Shown piece after piece: positions 43,950 to 53,318 of a stretch of 64,000 bases of DNA. Under the pieces are notes generated by a model. That model worked only from the letters and a program-made list of their open reading frames with translations, searched no databases and was not told where the DNA came from. A program made the translations under genes and the position numbers. Every line of letters starts with the position of its first letter. Position 1 is the stretch's first letter. The stretch comes from Haliscomenobacter sp040403615 (GTDB taxonomy: Bacteria > Bacteroidota > Bacteroidia > Chitinophagales > Saprospiraceae): assembly GCF_040403615.1 (NCBI RefSeq), contig NZ_JBBAKG010000021.1, forward strand, positions 1-64,000, in the 5' to 3' direction.

Positions 43950-45488
43950 TTATTCCCACTCAATAGTTGCTGGTGGCTTTGTACTGATATCATAAACAAC
44001 CCGATTGATGCCTTTAACATTGTTGATGATTTCACTCGACACTTTAGCCAGAAATTCATAAGGCAGGTGACTCCATTCGGCAGTCATACCGTCTACTGAA
44101 TTAACTGCGCGCAGTGCAACTGCTTGTTCGTAGGTGCGTTCGTCTCCCATTACGCCTACCGACTGGATGGGCAACAAGATCGTACCCGCTTGCCAAACTT
44201 GATCATACAGACCAAATTTACGCAGGTTATCGATATAAATGGCATCTGCTTCCTGTAGGAGCTTAACTTTTTCTGCATTGACCTCGCCAAGGATCCGAAT
44301 ACCCAGGCCTGGGCCGGGGAAAGGGTGACGTTGGAGGATGTTTACGGGGATTTCGAGTTCAGCACCTACCCGCCGTACTTCGTCTTTGAACAACATCCGC
44401 AGGGGTTCCACAATTTTCAACCCCATCTTATCTGGTAAACCGCCTACGTTATGGTGTGATTTGATGGTAACCGATGGGCCGTGTACGGAAATGGATTCAA
44501 TCACATCGGGATAAATCGTGCCTTGTCCCAGCCATTTCACGCCAGCATATTTTGCCGCTTCTGCTTCAAATACTTCAATGAAAAGCCGGCCAATGATTTT
44601 GCGCTTGGCTTCAGGATTGGTCACGCCTTTTAACTCTTCGTAAAAATGCTCCTTGGCATCAATGCCGTGAACATTCAAGCCAAGGTGTTCGTAAGAGTCT
44701 AAGACCTGGTCGTATTCCCCTTTGCGCAGCAAGCCATTGTCTACAAAAAAACAGGTTAGGTTGTCTCCAATGGCGCGTGAGAGCAGGGTGGCAGCAACTG
44801 TTGAATCAACGCCACCGGAAAGGGCCATCAACACTTTTTCGTCGCCGATCTTTTCTTTGAGTTCAGCCACGCTGTGCTCTGCAAAAGATCTTGGCGTCCA
44901 TGCGCCACTGCATCCGGCGATATTGACCACAAAATTGCGCAGCAAGGTTGCCCCATCCAGGGTATGGGTCACTTCTGGGTGGAATTGAATGCAGTAAACT
45001 GGAGCACCAAAAGCCCCGTCTTTGGATTTGAAGGCAGCAACATCTACACTTTCGGTACCCGCCAGTAGCTCAAATTGCTCAGGAATCCGCATAATGGTAT
45101 CGCCGTGCGACATCCATACCTGTGCATCAATTTGAATATCTTCCAACAATGGATCTTGCTGATAAATGCGGTGCAAATTGGCCTTGCCGTACTCTCTTTT
45201 TTCTGAACGTTGTACTTGGCCGCCGTAATATTGAGCAATGTATTGAGCGCCATAGCATACGCCCAGCACGGGTAATTTGCCAATAATGGGTTGCAGGTCT
45301 ATTTTAAGGGCATTTTCGTCGGTCACCGAGAAAGGGCTGCCCGAGAGGATTACCCCTTTGTAACTGTCATCAAGTTGTGGTGCCTTATTGAAGGGCACTA
45401 TTTCGCTATACACGTTCAATTCCCGGATGCGTCGGGCAATCAATTGGGTGTACTGTGAGCCAAAATCGAGAATGAGGATCTTTTCCAT
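43950..45488 (-). CDS. guaA: GMP synthase (glutamine-hydrolysing)
   Basis: A 512-residue two-domain enzyme. The class I amidotransferase part has DFGSQYTQLIARRIRE, VCYGAQYIAQ with catalytic Cys (about 77), and the His/Glu pair in CIQFHPEVTHT. The synthetase half starts with the pyrophosphate loop ALSGGVDSTVAA, and the C-terminus has the GMPS dimerisation domain ending IEWE. It makes GMP from XMP, glutamine and ATP. The start (MEKILILDFGSQ) is chosen over one 9 codons upstream. A TATTTTTG element precedes it on this strand. It heads a five-gene minus-strand series. Confidence 0.97.
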   Translation of the reverse strand: MEKILILDFGSQYTQLIARRIRELNVYSEIVPFNKAPQLDDSYKGVILSGSPFSVTDENALKIDLQPIIGKLPVLGVCYGAQYIAQYYGGQVQRSEKREYGKANLHRIYQQDPLLEDIQIDAQVWMSHGDTIMRIPEQFELLAGTESVDVAAFKSKDGAFGAPVYCIQFHPEVTHTLDGATLLRNFVVNIAGCSGAWTPRSFAEHSVAELKEKIGDEKVLMALSGGVDSTVAATLLSRAIGDNLTCFFVDNGLLRKGEYDQVLDSYEHLGLNVHGIDAKEHFYEELKGVTNPEAKRKIIGRLFIEVFEAEAAKYAGVKWLGQGTIYPDVIESISVHGPSVTIKSHHNVGGLPDKMGLKIVEPLRMLFKDEVRRVGAELEIPVNILQRHPFPGPGLGIRILGEVNAEKVKLLQEADAIYIDNLRKFGLYDQVWQAGTILLPIQSVGVMGDERTYEQAVALRAVNSVDGMTAEWSHLPYEFLAKVSSEIINNVKGINRVVYDISTKPPATIEWE

Positions 45489-45492
45489 CGCG

Positions 45493-45500
45493 CAAAAATA
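45493..45500 (-). promoter_or_regulatory. Putative -7 element of guaA
   Basis: On the minus strand this reads TATTTTTG, matching TAnnTTTG, five bases before the guaA ATG. If used, the leader would be extremely short, so it may instead serve with the upstream in-frame start; no clear -33 is seen. Confidence 0.3.
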
Positions 45501-45515
45501 AAAAGTTGCATTCAA

Positions 45516-46463
45516 AAGATGTTGCTTATTTTCAGAAAAGAATGGAAAAGAACCCGCATGTCAGTATTATTGTTCCACCCGCTAGTCCAGGTCTTTCAAA
45601 ATCAACGTAAAACATAGCGCTACCGCTGGTACGGGTTTCCAGCCCCGTACCATTATCCGCACGTCTTCAGACGTGTGTAACCGTATGGAAATGAGTGTAT
45701 TAATTTAATCTACCCCGCTACGACCAGCCCTTCACCCGCTGGTGCAAGTCTTGCCCAGCAGCGGACTGCTGGTTCAATGTCTTCAGACTTGAACTGATTA
45801 TTTCCGCGTATCTGACGCAGGAGTATGCACGTTGTAAAAGCCAAGGTGAGATTCAAGCATCAAATGGCAAGAAAGGTTCAGATTGAAGAAAAAGCATAAA
45901 TTGCTACGCTAAAGAAAGCCTAAAATGGTGTATTTTTAGGAGTAGTGTGCATGGCTTAAGCTTAAGAGACGCGAAAATAATGGTACGGGTCATGAGACGC
46001 CGTACCAGCGTTGCTTCGGGTGTTTGGAACTGAGATGTGGGGAAAGACTTGTGCCAGCAGGTGGAAGGTGAAAGTGGGATGAATTTTACTACCAACTACC
46101 TGAATAAATGGAATCGACTTGGTGAAATTGCAGCGGAAGTTGCCCGAAATCGACCTAGTGATAAAAAATAGCCATAGATTCTTGTTGGTTGTAATGGTAG
46201 TATGCGTGCATTCTATGTAACAGGCTAATGAATGATGAATTGAAAGATGAGTGTGAAGTTTTGAAGAATGTTATGTTAATCTTCAAACAATTTAAATCAT
46301 GACATTTCAAATAAGCTAATTTTCGAAGGGTCCAAAAGCTTTTGTAACCATTTCCGTTTTTTTCATACCTCATCGATTGAAGTTATGTGAGGACGAACTT
46401 TGAGGATTAGGGTTTGACTAAATTATTCGCAAAAATCTTCACTTGGCTAGATATAGCTGATTT
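45516..46463. other. Gene-free region of repeat debris
   Basis: About 950 bases without a credible gene. It holds left-arm fragments of the island repeat (near 45586-45600 and 45729-45752), short hairpins (GTACGGG..CCCGTAC near 45637-45658, CGTCTTCAGACG near 45662-45673), a 22-base Rhs fragment at 45715-45736, and a right-arm fragment near 46036-46060. The last 300 bases are AT-rich without recognisable features. Confidence 0.55.
45715..45736. repeat. 22-base exact Rhs-gene fragment
   Basis: CCGCTACGACCAGCCCTTCACC is identical to 47255-47276 inside the Rhs remnant (encoding RYDQPFT). Confidence 0.6.
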
Positions 46464-46544
46464 GTGAATTTTATGTCGGGACTAATATTACTCAAACTGA
46501 ATTTGACAAAACCTTTGAATGCCAGTAAATTAAAAACAACAGCC

Positions 46545-47048
46545 ATGCTTATTAAATTTATTTTGGGTTTACTGTCTTTGTTTCCCATACTTCTTCAAGG
46601 ACAAAACAAAAACCAAACATTGCATTTTTTTTTGGATGATTGCTATAAAATACTTGATTCTATACCTAATAAAACAACAGTTTATGATGGAATAGGAAAG
46701 GTAACTCTGTTTGACGTGAAGAATATATCTGACAAATTAAGTATTAAATATTTCAGTTGTCCAACTAATTTAAGTAAAAAAAAGTCCTTAGAGTACATAA
46801 AAAACGTTGGAGATACACATGCTAAAATGTGGCAAAATAACTCGATTTACATAAAGAAAAAGCAAAGTAAAATTAATAATAATTATGCTTATGTTGTCAA
46901 TATTTTTTTAAATTTCGAAAATAAAAAAATGCAAATAATTTGTGTGCGAAGCAGAGATAAAATCTTTGAAATAATTTCATTTTCGGAGCCAGACTCATTG
47001 TTTAATAATAAAATTTACAATGACTTAAAGCACAAAAAATGTTTATAG
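46545..47048 (+). CDS. Unknown exported protein, very AT-rich
   Basis: A 167-residue protein with a probable signal peptide (MLIKFILGLLSLFPILLQGQ) when started at the ATG at 46545. The remainder is Lys/Asn/Ile-rich with no domain I recognise. Composition is far more AT-rich than any other gene here, and 13 bases after its stop the DNA switches to GC-rich Rhs sequence. Its place beside an Rhs tip is where immunity or orphan toxin genes are often found, but nothing in the protein proves such a role. Confidence 0.5.
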   Translation: MLIKFILGLLSLFPILLQGQNKNQTLHFFLDDCYKILDSIPNKTTVYDGIGKVTLFDVKNISDKLSIKYFSCPTNLSKKKSLEYIKNVGDTHAKMWQNNSIYIKKKQSKINNNYAYVVNIFLNFENKKMQIICVRSRDKIFEIISFSEPDSLFNNKIYNDLKHKKCL

Positions 47049-47060
47049 ATACCGCACTAG

Positions 47061-47400
47061 CTGGCAGGTGTATGGGGCTGGCTGCAAAGTGTGGACTTCA
47101 GCTACAATGCCCAGGGCTGGCTCAGCAGTATCAACGGCTGGAACACCAGCGCCACCGTCAACACCCCGGCGCTGTGCACCCCCGCCATGCCCAACCCGGC
47201 CTCGCCCGCCCGCACGTTTTACAACGATGCCAACGACCTCTTTTACATGGACATCCGCTACGACCAGCCCTTCACCGGCATCTCAGGTCTGACGGCAGCC
47301 CCCGCCCAAAAAGCGGGCAACATCAGCCAGATCGCCTCGCGCGTACGTGGCCGCGAAGCCCAGATCATGTCCTACATTGAGCGCAACAAGCAAAGATGGA
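47061..47400 (+). pseudogene. Rhs-repeat protein fragment
   Basis: After an in-frame stop at 47058 the frame encodes VWGWLQSVDFSYNAQGW, LSSINGWN, then FYNDANDLFYMDIRYDQPF and GNISQIASRVRGREAQ, typical of RHS/YD-repeat proteins that encase a toxic C-terminal tip. Both ends are missing: similarity ceases at ISSYIERN-type sequence near 47400, just before the biotin carboxylase stop. It is GC-rich against AT-rich neighbours. No toxin domain or start codon is present, so this is a remnant of a larger gene. Confidence 0.7.
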
Positions 47401-47421
47401 AAAATATAGCAGGGTTTTGCT

Positions 47422-48891
47422 TTAGCGCTTGGTATACCACTCAACTCCCCCCGGATCAGGTACGGCCAATTGCCTTTTGTGGTGGTACAAAACCTCCAAG
47501 GCCAGTCGAGCGGCTACTTCGGCTTCTTCTTTTTGTTGCGCCAGCATTCCTTCAGGGGTATAATGGTTTTTGACAAAACCTGTATCGAATTTTCCACTGA
47601 TAAACGCTTCATGCTGACAAACAAAGCGCCCAAAGGGTAGGGTAGTGGCGACTCCTTCAATTTGGTAAAGCTGAATGGCTTCGAGCATGCGTTTGATGGC
47701 TGCTTCGCGGGTTACTCCCCAAACCGCTAGTTTGGCCAGCAATGGGTCGTAATAAATAGGTACTTCCATGCCTTCTTCGATGCCATCATCTACCCGGATA
47801 TGGTCGCCGCTTGGACGACGGTAGCGGACGAGTTTTCCAACGCTGGGTAAGAAATTGTTGAGGGGATCTTCGGCGCAAACTCGCAACTCGATGGCGTGCC
47901 CATGGATACGGAGGTCTTCTTGTGAAAAAGCCAACGCTTCTCCACGTGCAATCTTGATCTGTTGCTCCACCAAATCCAGTCCGGTAATGAATTCGGTGAC
48001 CGGGTGTTCAACTTGCAAGCGGGTGTTCATTTCTAAAAAGTAAAAATTGAGCTCGGCGTCTACCAAAAACTCTACGGTACCCGCTCCTAAATAGTGACAA
48101 GATCTGGCCACTTTCACCGCGGCTTCGCCCATGGCTTTGCGAATCTCAGGAGTAAGAACCGCTGAAGGCGCTTCTTCAACCACTTTTTGGTGGCGCCGTT
48201 GGATGCTGCATTCGCGTTCAAACAGGTAAACTACATTGTCGTGTGCATCGGCAAGAACTTGTATCTCAATGTGGCGGGGTTCGGTGACGTATTTTTCGAT
48301 GAACACCGAGCCGTCCCCAAATGCGGACGTTGCTTCGCTAATCGCTCGAGTCATTTGTTCGGCTAGTTCTGCTTCGTTTTCCACCACCCGCATCCCTTTT
48401 CCACCCCCGCCTGCCGAAGCTTTGATCAGGATCGGGTAGCCAACAGTTTGGGCAATGGTTTTTGCTTCTTCTACATCAATCACGGAATGGTCTACCCCGG
48501 GTACCATGGGGATGTTGTAGGCTTTGACGGTTTCTTTGGCGGCCAGCTTACTGCCCATTACTTCTATGGCGTGAGGGGTTGGGCCGATAAAGGTCATGCC
48601 TGCATCGGTGACGGATTGTGCAAAAACTGCATTTTCGCTCAAAAAACCATATCCAGGATGAATGCCATCTACTCCCAGGGATTTGGCTATTTCGATGATT
48701 TTGTCCCCCCTCAAATAGGATTGATTGGAAGGCGCAGGCCCCAACAATACTGCTTCATCTGCAAAAAGTACGTGAGGGGCATTGCGGTCAACCTCCGAGT
48801 AAACAGCAACAGTTTGAATGCCCATCTTGCGAGCAGTACGCATCACGCGCAACGCAATTTCGCCCCGATTGGCTATGAGGATCTTTTTCAT
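47422..48891 (-). CDS. accC: Biotin carboxylase subunit of acyl-CoA carboxylase
   Basis: A 489-residue ATP-grasp enzyme. It begins KILIANRGEIALRV, has the glycine loop KASAGGGGKGMRVV (about 160-173), ERECSIQRRHQKVVEEAPS, EFLVDAELNFYFLEMNTRLQVEHPVTE with the metal-binding Glu and the catalytic arginine region, and a complete C-terminal domain. It carboxylates biotin using bicarbonate and ATP. The start at 48891 gives the family N-terminus; an upstream in-frame start at 48921 is less likely. No biotin carrier protein lies beside it; the carboxyltransferase at 31581 may share its complex. Confidence 0.93.
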   Translation of the reverse strand: MKKILIANRGEIALRVMRTARKMGIQTVAVYSEVDRNAPHVLFADEAVLLGPAPSNQSYLRGDKIIEIAKSLGVDGIHPGYGFLSENAVFAQSVTDAGMTFIGPTPHAIEVMGSKLAAKETVKAYNIPMVPGVDHSVIDVEEAKTIAQTVGYPILIKASAGGGGKGMRVVENEAELAEQMTRAISEATSAFGDGSVFIEKYVTEPRHIEIQVLADAHDNVVYLFERECSIQRRHQKVVEEAPSAVLTPEIRKAMGEAAVKVARSCHYLGAGTVEFLVDAELNFYFLEMNTRLQVEHPVTEFITGLDLVEQQIKIARGEALAFSQEDLRIHGHAIELRVCAEDPLNNFLPSVGKLVRYRRPSGDHIRVDDGIEEGMEVPIYYDPLLAKLAVWGVTREAAIKRMLEAIQLYQIEGVATTLPFGRFVCQHEAFISGKFDTGFVKNHYTPEGMLAQQKEEAEVAARLALEVLYHHKRQLAVPDPGGVEWYTKR

Positions 48892-49129
48892 ACGGGTGTT
48901 CTTTATATGGGTGTGCATCATTTGATTGGGTGTAAACTAAAAAAAATATCCTTTTATCCCAAATGATACTTGTCAACACTTGATGTTGAGAGAAATTTGG
49001 CAGTTTTTAAAAAAAATATTTTCAAGACTTTATTGGTTCAATTTAATGATTGTCTAGGTTTTATCTAATCTAGTAAATTTTCATATGCTAATCTTTGTGT
49101 AAATAATACACAATCTTAATAAGAAACGC

Positions 49130-49160
49130 TTGACAAATTAGAATCCTTGTTCTATTTTTG
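49130..49160 (+). promoter_or_regulatory. Bacteroidota-type promoter TTG-N20-TATTTTTG
   Basis: TTG at 49130-49132, then 20 bases, then TATTTTTG at 49153-49160. This fits the -33/-7 pair of the Bacteroidota primary sigma factor closely. No plus-strand gene follows for more than 3 kb. Confidence 0.5.
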
Positions 49161-49166
49161 TGTTAC

Positions 49167-49217
49167 AGTATTTTACAGTGTTCTATTGGGGGCTGTCCGT
49201 TTGAGGGCAGCTTTTTT
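49167..49217 (+). ncRNA. Candidate small RNA of about 50 nucleotides
   Basis: Transcription expected about 7 bases after the TATTTTTG element would run through a TTACAG-TATT-TTACAG region straight into an intrinsic terminator (7-bp stem with one G-U, loop GTTTGA, then TTTTTTATTTT). The product would be about 50 nt and without a reading frame. It lies between two minus-strand genes. Confidence 0.35.
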
Positions 49218-49222
49218 ATTTT
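49192..49222 (+). terminator. Intrinsic terminator
   Basis: GCTGTCC (49192-49198) pairs with GGGCAGC (49205-49211), followed by a T tract to 49222. It is oriented for plus-strand transcripts, against the direction of both neighbouring genes. Confidence 0.75.
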
Positions 49223-49233
49223 ATGCCCATTCC

Positions 49234-51735
49234 TTACTTGATTTTTCCCCACTTTCCTTTTATCCAATTTGCGCTTGAATCGCGGAATGCCCCATAATAG
49301 GGTGCGATGCTGCGGGACAGGTCGTTGCTTACAATTCTCGACTTGGGTACAAATGCATTTTGAAATTGCTCCAGCAGTGCTGGACTCTCTTTGGGATAAA
49401 ACAACCATGATTTCACCTGCGAATACCTGGGGCGCTGGCAAAGCTCCAGAGGATAACCCAATGCCAAAAGATTGTGGATAAAGGGTCGGGTATCGTTGCT
49501 CCAGGAAGCAACTTTGGGTAAAAGATTCACCGAATCCGTTCGTTCCAAATACACGGTAAGGTTGCTGATTTCGGGGCCGGTAGTGGCTTTTCTTTTTTCA
49601 CTGGCGTCTCCTCCCTCCAGGGCAAAGCGCCCTTTTTCATCAAAACTGCGGTACTGGTGCTTTCCGGCTATGTACAATAAATTGCGGAGCAACCCATCGT
49701 AACCGGATTCCCAGTCAAATCCATCATCCTCTGCGTCAATACATACCAGGTATTGTGCGGCAAATGTACCCCCAAAAAACTCGAAGCAATCATCGTTAAC
49801 ATGAGATACCAGAATGTGATCGATCACCGTGCCTCTGCCTACTCCGGCCAGGGTCAATCCATTGGTTTCCTGATTTTCTACCAATACATCACCCGCGTAT
49901 TCGATGCGGATGTATTGCAATTTCCCACTAGAGTGCTCAGGGTCATTTCCGCCGAAATAGCACAATTCAGGCTGGCTTTTCAGTTGGCTATAGGTGCAAA
50001 ATTCGAGGTAATTTTTTCCTTGCACTGGGGCTTTTCCTAAAATTACGATTCCTCCCCAATCTCCAGCCTTTGGTTGGGGTTTGCTGCTGCTGAAAACGAT
50101 GGGCTGCTCCGGATTTCCAACAGCCTGAATTTGGGCATTGCTGCCGATGATTAAGGTTGCTGCGCTATCGGCCAGGATTTTGGTGCCGGCTTCTATGTGC
50201 AGCACTCCTGTTTTGACAAAAACCATGCCTTTGAGCAAATAAATTTTGTCGCGTTCCAATTGCAAGTCATCTCCCTTTAGTTCTCCGCTCAAACAGGTAT
50301 AAGGGGAGCAATCACTAGCAAGGCTGGGTCTTTCGTAAATGATAAAATACATAATCACCATCAAGATCAGCATCAAGCCAGCCACCGCTAACGGAATTTG
50401 AACTTCACTCATGGTGGTTTGCCAACTGATCTTTTCCAGTCTTTCTGCAAAAATACCCATATTGGGGCGATTCCTGGGTTCGGCATGCAGGGCTTCCAGT
50501 AACAATTGCCGCAAAGAACTGGGAATCAACCTGCTTTTTTGTAGGGCATCGTACCGATCGTGGGCATTTTCATGCTGTTTTTGTAAAATAACATCACACA
50601 GAACGGCTGCCAAACTGTACACATCGCCTTCGGGTAAACCATAGTAGGCACTCAAGCGCAAGGGTGAGCTATTGGCCACAGGTTTCTCCAGTCGTTCGGG
50701 AGGAATGTATACCCCCTCGGCTGGAACATTGAGGTGACGGGGGAGGAAAATGTCCTGGTAGTTGCGGGCGCGGTCAAAATCGCAGATCCAGGCTTCCATG
50801 TCTTTTTCATCTTCCAGGTGATTGACGAGCAGATTGTCGGAGTGGATGTCTCGGTGTACAATGCCTTGTAGATGAAAATTGTGTAAGGTTTTGGCAGATT
50901 TGACGAAATAATTTCTGACCTTTTTCCAATTTCGACTCGTTATTGGGGTTTCAAAAGGGTTTTCAGGATAAATGAAATGATAAAGCTGATCATTGCCTGG
51001 TTCATCTTTAGGCGGAGGTGCAAAAAAACACCATTGTAATGATCCCATCTGAGCGTGGGCGGCGGCAAACCAATTTTTGCCATTGGCAATCAACGGAACC
51101 ACCCCTTGCACTCGCCGATCCTGGAGATCTCGAAAATCATTGAAAATCTCAGACTCCCAATTGATGCGATTGGATTTATCTGGATCCATTAAACCTGGGC
51201 GCAGTTCCTTGACCACCACTAATTTTTGATCCCAGGCATCCCAACTCAACCAAACGGGTTTGTCTGCCTGGGTTCTAATGTTGTACAATCCCCAAAAACG
51301 ATGAGGCAAAAATTCGTGGTGTGCCGTATGACCAGGCATTACCCCCCAAGCGCGGTAACCTTCAAATTGTTGCGTATTTGACCAGAGTTTTAAAGCGAAA
51401 AGTGCTTTTTTGCGATCGGCAGGGTGGGCGTGGCTTTCCTCAATGAGATCGTGCAATTGTTTTATTTGATAAAGGGCAACGTAGGTACGCCCTGCGTCGT
51501 GTTCATCAAGTGAGTCCGCATCTAAAATGGTGTTTATTCTTTTGGTAAGATTCAATGTAGCTTTCTCAAGGGTATCCTTTTGGAGCGGTGTATCTGCAAA
51601 GGCTGCAATAAAAGCTGTTTTATGGGGTTCAATGACATCAGGTAGCGGCGTTTGCGATAGCAAATCCTTTGCTTCTCCCCATTGTTGGTGTTTCAATAGG
51701 AAGTAAATGTAACGCAGCCGGCCAAATTGGTTCAT
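49234..51735 (-). CDS. Transmembrane Ser/Thr kinase fused to an extracytoplasmic beta-helix domain
   Basis: An 833-residue fusion. Residues 1-120 are helical and TPR-like. The protein-kinase domain (about 150-435) has VVVKEL with the ATP lysine, GIVHRDIHSDNLL (catalytic HRD, about 290-302) and ICDFDRARN, where DFD replaces DFG, followed by a PPERL activation segment. One membrane helix lies at about 447-465. The C-terminal 365 residues resemble secreted right-handed beta-helix proteins of Bacteroidota: LSGELKGDDLQL, LHIEAGTKI, PIVFSSS, GDWGGIVILGKAP, DDCFEFFGGT, DDGFDWESGYDG. It would sense outside and signal inside. No phosphatase or target gene is adjacent. Confidence 0.85.
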   Translation of the reverse strand: MNQFGRLRYIYFLLKHQQWGEAKDLLSQTPLPDVIEPHKTAFIAAFADTPLQKDTLEKATLNLTKRINTILDADSLDEHDAGRTYVALYQIKQLHDLIEESHAHPADRKKALFALKLWSNTQQFEGYRAWGVMPGHTAHHEFLPHRFWGLYNIRTQADKPVWLSWDAWDQKLVVVKELRPGLMDPDKSNRINWESEIFNDFRDLQDRRVQGVVPLIANGKNWFAAAHAQMGSLQWCFFAPPPKDEPGNDQLYHFIYPENPFETPITSRNWKKVRNYFVKSAKTLHNFHLQGIVHRDIHSDNLLVNHLEDEKDMEAWICDFDRARNYQDIFLPRHLNVPAEGVYIPPERLEKPVANSSPLRLSAYYGLPEGDVYSLAAVLCDVILQKQHENAHDRYDALQKSRLIPSSLRQLLLEALHAEPRNRPNMGIFAERLEKISWQTTMSEVQIPLAVAGLMLILMVIMYFIIYERPSLASDCSPYTCLSGELKGDDLQLERDKIYLLKGMVFVKTGVLHIEAGTKILADSAATLIIGSNAQIQAVGNPEQPIVFSSSKPQPKAGDWGGIVILGKAPVQGKNYLEFCTYSQLKSQPELCYFGGNDPEHSSGKLQYIRIEYAGDVLVENQETNGLTLAGVGRGTVIDHILVSHVNDDCFEFFGGTFAAQYLVCIDAEDDGFDWESGYDGLLRNLLYIAGKHQYRSFDEKGRFALEGGDASEKRKATTGPEISNLTVYLERTDSVNLLPKVASWSNDTRPFIHNLLALGYPLELCQRPRYSQVKSWLFYPKESPALLEQFQNAFVPKSRIVSNDLSRSIAPYYGAFRDSSANWIKGKWGKIK

Positions 51736-51855
51736 AAAAGATGGAGCTAAACTGGCTCTAAGTTAAAGAAAGGTATGGGAAACTAGTGTGGGTATACCTC
51801 AAACTTAATTTTCAATACCTTTCTTTAACATGGCGTACAATCTGAACAAACAGCA

Positions 51856-52290
51856 TTACTGACTCGTAATATAGGCCTCCAGATGGCGAATTTGCTGATC
51901 TTGAGCATGGATGATCGCGGTGACAATGTCGCCAATGCTGAGCATGCCGATAACTTTGTGGTTTTCGACAACCGGTAGGTGGCGAATGTGCTTGTCAGAA
52001 AACAAGGTCATACAATCCTCAATGCTCATTTGGGGGGTAACTGTAAAAACGCTGGGGGTCATTACTTCGGAAACGGGCGTGCTTTTGGCTTTTCTACCCA
52101 CAATTATTCCTTTGCGCGCATAATCCCGTTCCGAAAAAATGCCGATAAGCTGTTCTCCTTCCATTACCAAAACACAACCAATTTTTTCTTTGGTCATGAG
52201 CATTAAAGCATCAATTACCATGTCGTCAGGGCGAACACTCCAAACAGCGTAATTGTGTTTGTCATCTAGTAAACGGCGTACGGACAGCAT
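51856..52290 (-). CDS. CBS-domain pair protein
   Basis: A 144-residue protein of two CBS domains (about 8-65 and 75-130). The pattern MLMTKEKIGCVLVMEGEQLIGIFSERDY in the first and MTLFSDKHIRHLPVVENHKVIGMLSIGDIV in the second is typical of stand-alone CBS proteins that bind adenine nucleotides and report energy state. The regulated partner is not in the same operon. It is divergent from the superoxide dismutase gene. Confidence 0.9.
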   Translation of the reverse strand: MLSVRRLLDDKHNYAVWSVRPDDMVIDALMLMTKEKIGCVLVMEGEQLIGIFSERDYARKGIIVGRKAKSTPVSEVMTPSVFTVTPQMSIEDCMTLFSDKHIRHLPVVENHKVIGMLSIGDIVTAIIHAQDQQIRHLEAYITSQ

Positions 52291-52558
52291 AAAGGAGCGA
52301 TTTAAAATTTGAGGGAAAGACTAAATTTTGATTTAGCCGAAATTGATTCCTAATAATAGCGATTATTTTTATTTTATCAAAATTAATTCTTGAAAAAACA
52401 GTAAAACTTGAATTTTAATGTGATTTAGACTGAATCATCATAAAATTATTCCCGGGAATTTTTTAGTAAAAATCGAATGAAACAGGCAGGCTGTTTATAT
52501 TTAGCAACGGAAACGAACTCCTGTGCTATCGGTACTGTTTCCATCAAAAGATCTAACT

Positions 52559-53302
52559 ATGAATAAGCGAAACTTTCTAAGAACGGGTTTATTTGTAACA
52601 GCTGCCTCGCTGTTTAAACCCCGTAATTTATGGGCGGAGTCTCCACTGGAGCAAATGGACTTCAATGAAGAAGACCAAACACCTGGCCCTTTTACCCTTC
52701 CTGCATTGGCGTTTGCCACCGATGCGCTGGAGCCGCATTTTGACAAAATGACCATGGAAATCCACCATGACCGCCACCACAACGCCTATGTCACGAACCT
52801 GAACAAAGCAGTGGTCGGTACCCCATTTGCGACGATGAGCATTGAGCAGGTTATTGCCAATGTAACCAGCAAGGATCCTCTTATCCGCAACAATGGTGGT
52901 GGCCATTTCAACCATACCCTGTTCTGGACACTTTTGTCTCCACAGGGTGGCGGAACACCCTCGGGTAACGTAGGTGCTGCAATCACTGCCAAATTTGGCA
53001 GCTTTGACAAATTCAAAGAAGCCTTTACCACCGAAGCTACCAGTCGGTTTGGATCAGGTTGGGCCTGGTTGAGTGTCAACAGCAAAGGAGAACTCTTCAT
53101 CAGTTCTACTCCGAATCAGGACAACCCTTTGATGAGCAAAATTGTTAAAAAACCATTGGGTAAACCCGTTCTGGCACTTGATGTATGGGAACATGCCTAC
53201 TACCTCAAATACCAAAACAAAAGAGCAGATTACATCAAAGCCTTTTGGAACGTCCTGAATTGGGCTGAGGTTGAAAAGAGATACAACGCGGCTAAGGCCT
53301 AA
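52559..53302 (+). CDS. Exported Fe/Mn superoxide dismutase
   Basis: A 247-residue enzyme. The ATG used opens a leader (MNKRNFLRTGLFVTAASLF) with a twin-arginine-like start, so it is probably exported. The mature part shows LEPHFDKMTMEIHHDRHH (metal His), GGGHFNHTLFW (second His), and the late DVWEHAYYLKYQNKRADYI with the Asp and His ligands. Either iron or manganese could be used. It converts superoxide to peroxide in the periplasm. The copper ATPase gene follows after 66 bases and a palindrome. Confidence 0.92.
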   Translation: MNKRNFLRTGLFVTAASLFKPRNLWAESPLEQMDFNEEDQTPGPFTLPALAFATDALEPHFDKMTMEIHHDRHHNAYVTNLNKAVVGTPFATMSIEQVIANVTSKDPLIRNNGGGHFNHTLFWTLLSPQGGGTPSGNVGAAITAKFGSFDKFKEAFTTEATSRFGSGWAWLSVNSKGELFISSTPNQDNPLMSKIVKKPLGKPVLALDVWEHAYYLKYQNKRADYIKAFWNVLNWAEVEKRYNAAKA

Positions 53303-53318
53303 ATTGACATATTGTCTA

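Larger units (their letters stand above)
48892..49233. other. AT-rich intergenic region with an orphan promoter and terminator
   Basis: This 342-base gap holds no credible coding frame. Most of it is AT-rich. At its end a promoter-like pair on the plus strand (49130-49160) is followed within 60 bases by an intrinsic terminator; see the small RNA candidate. Confidence 0.6.

Noticed and set aside
47091..47573. 160-residue frame as an intact gene
   Set aside because: Its first part is an Rhs fragment lacking a start, and its second part is antisense to accC.
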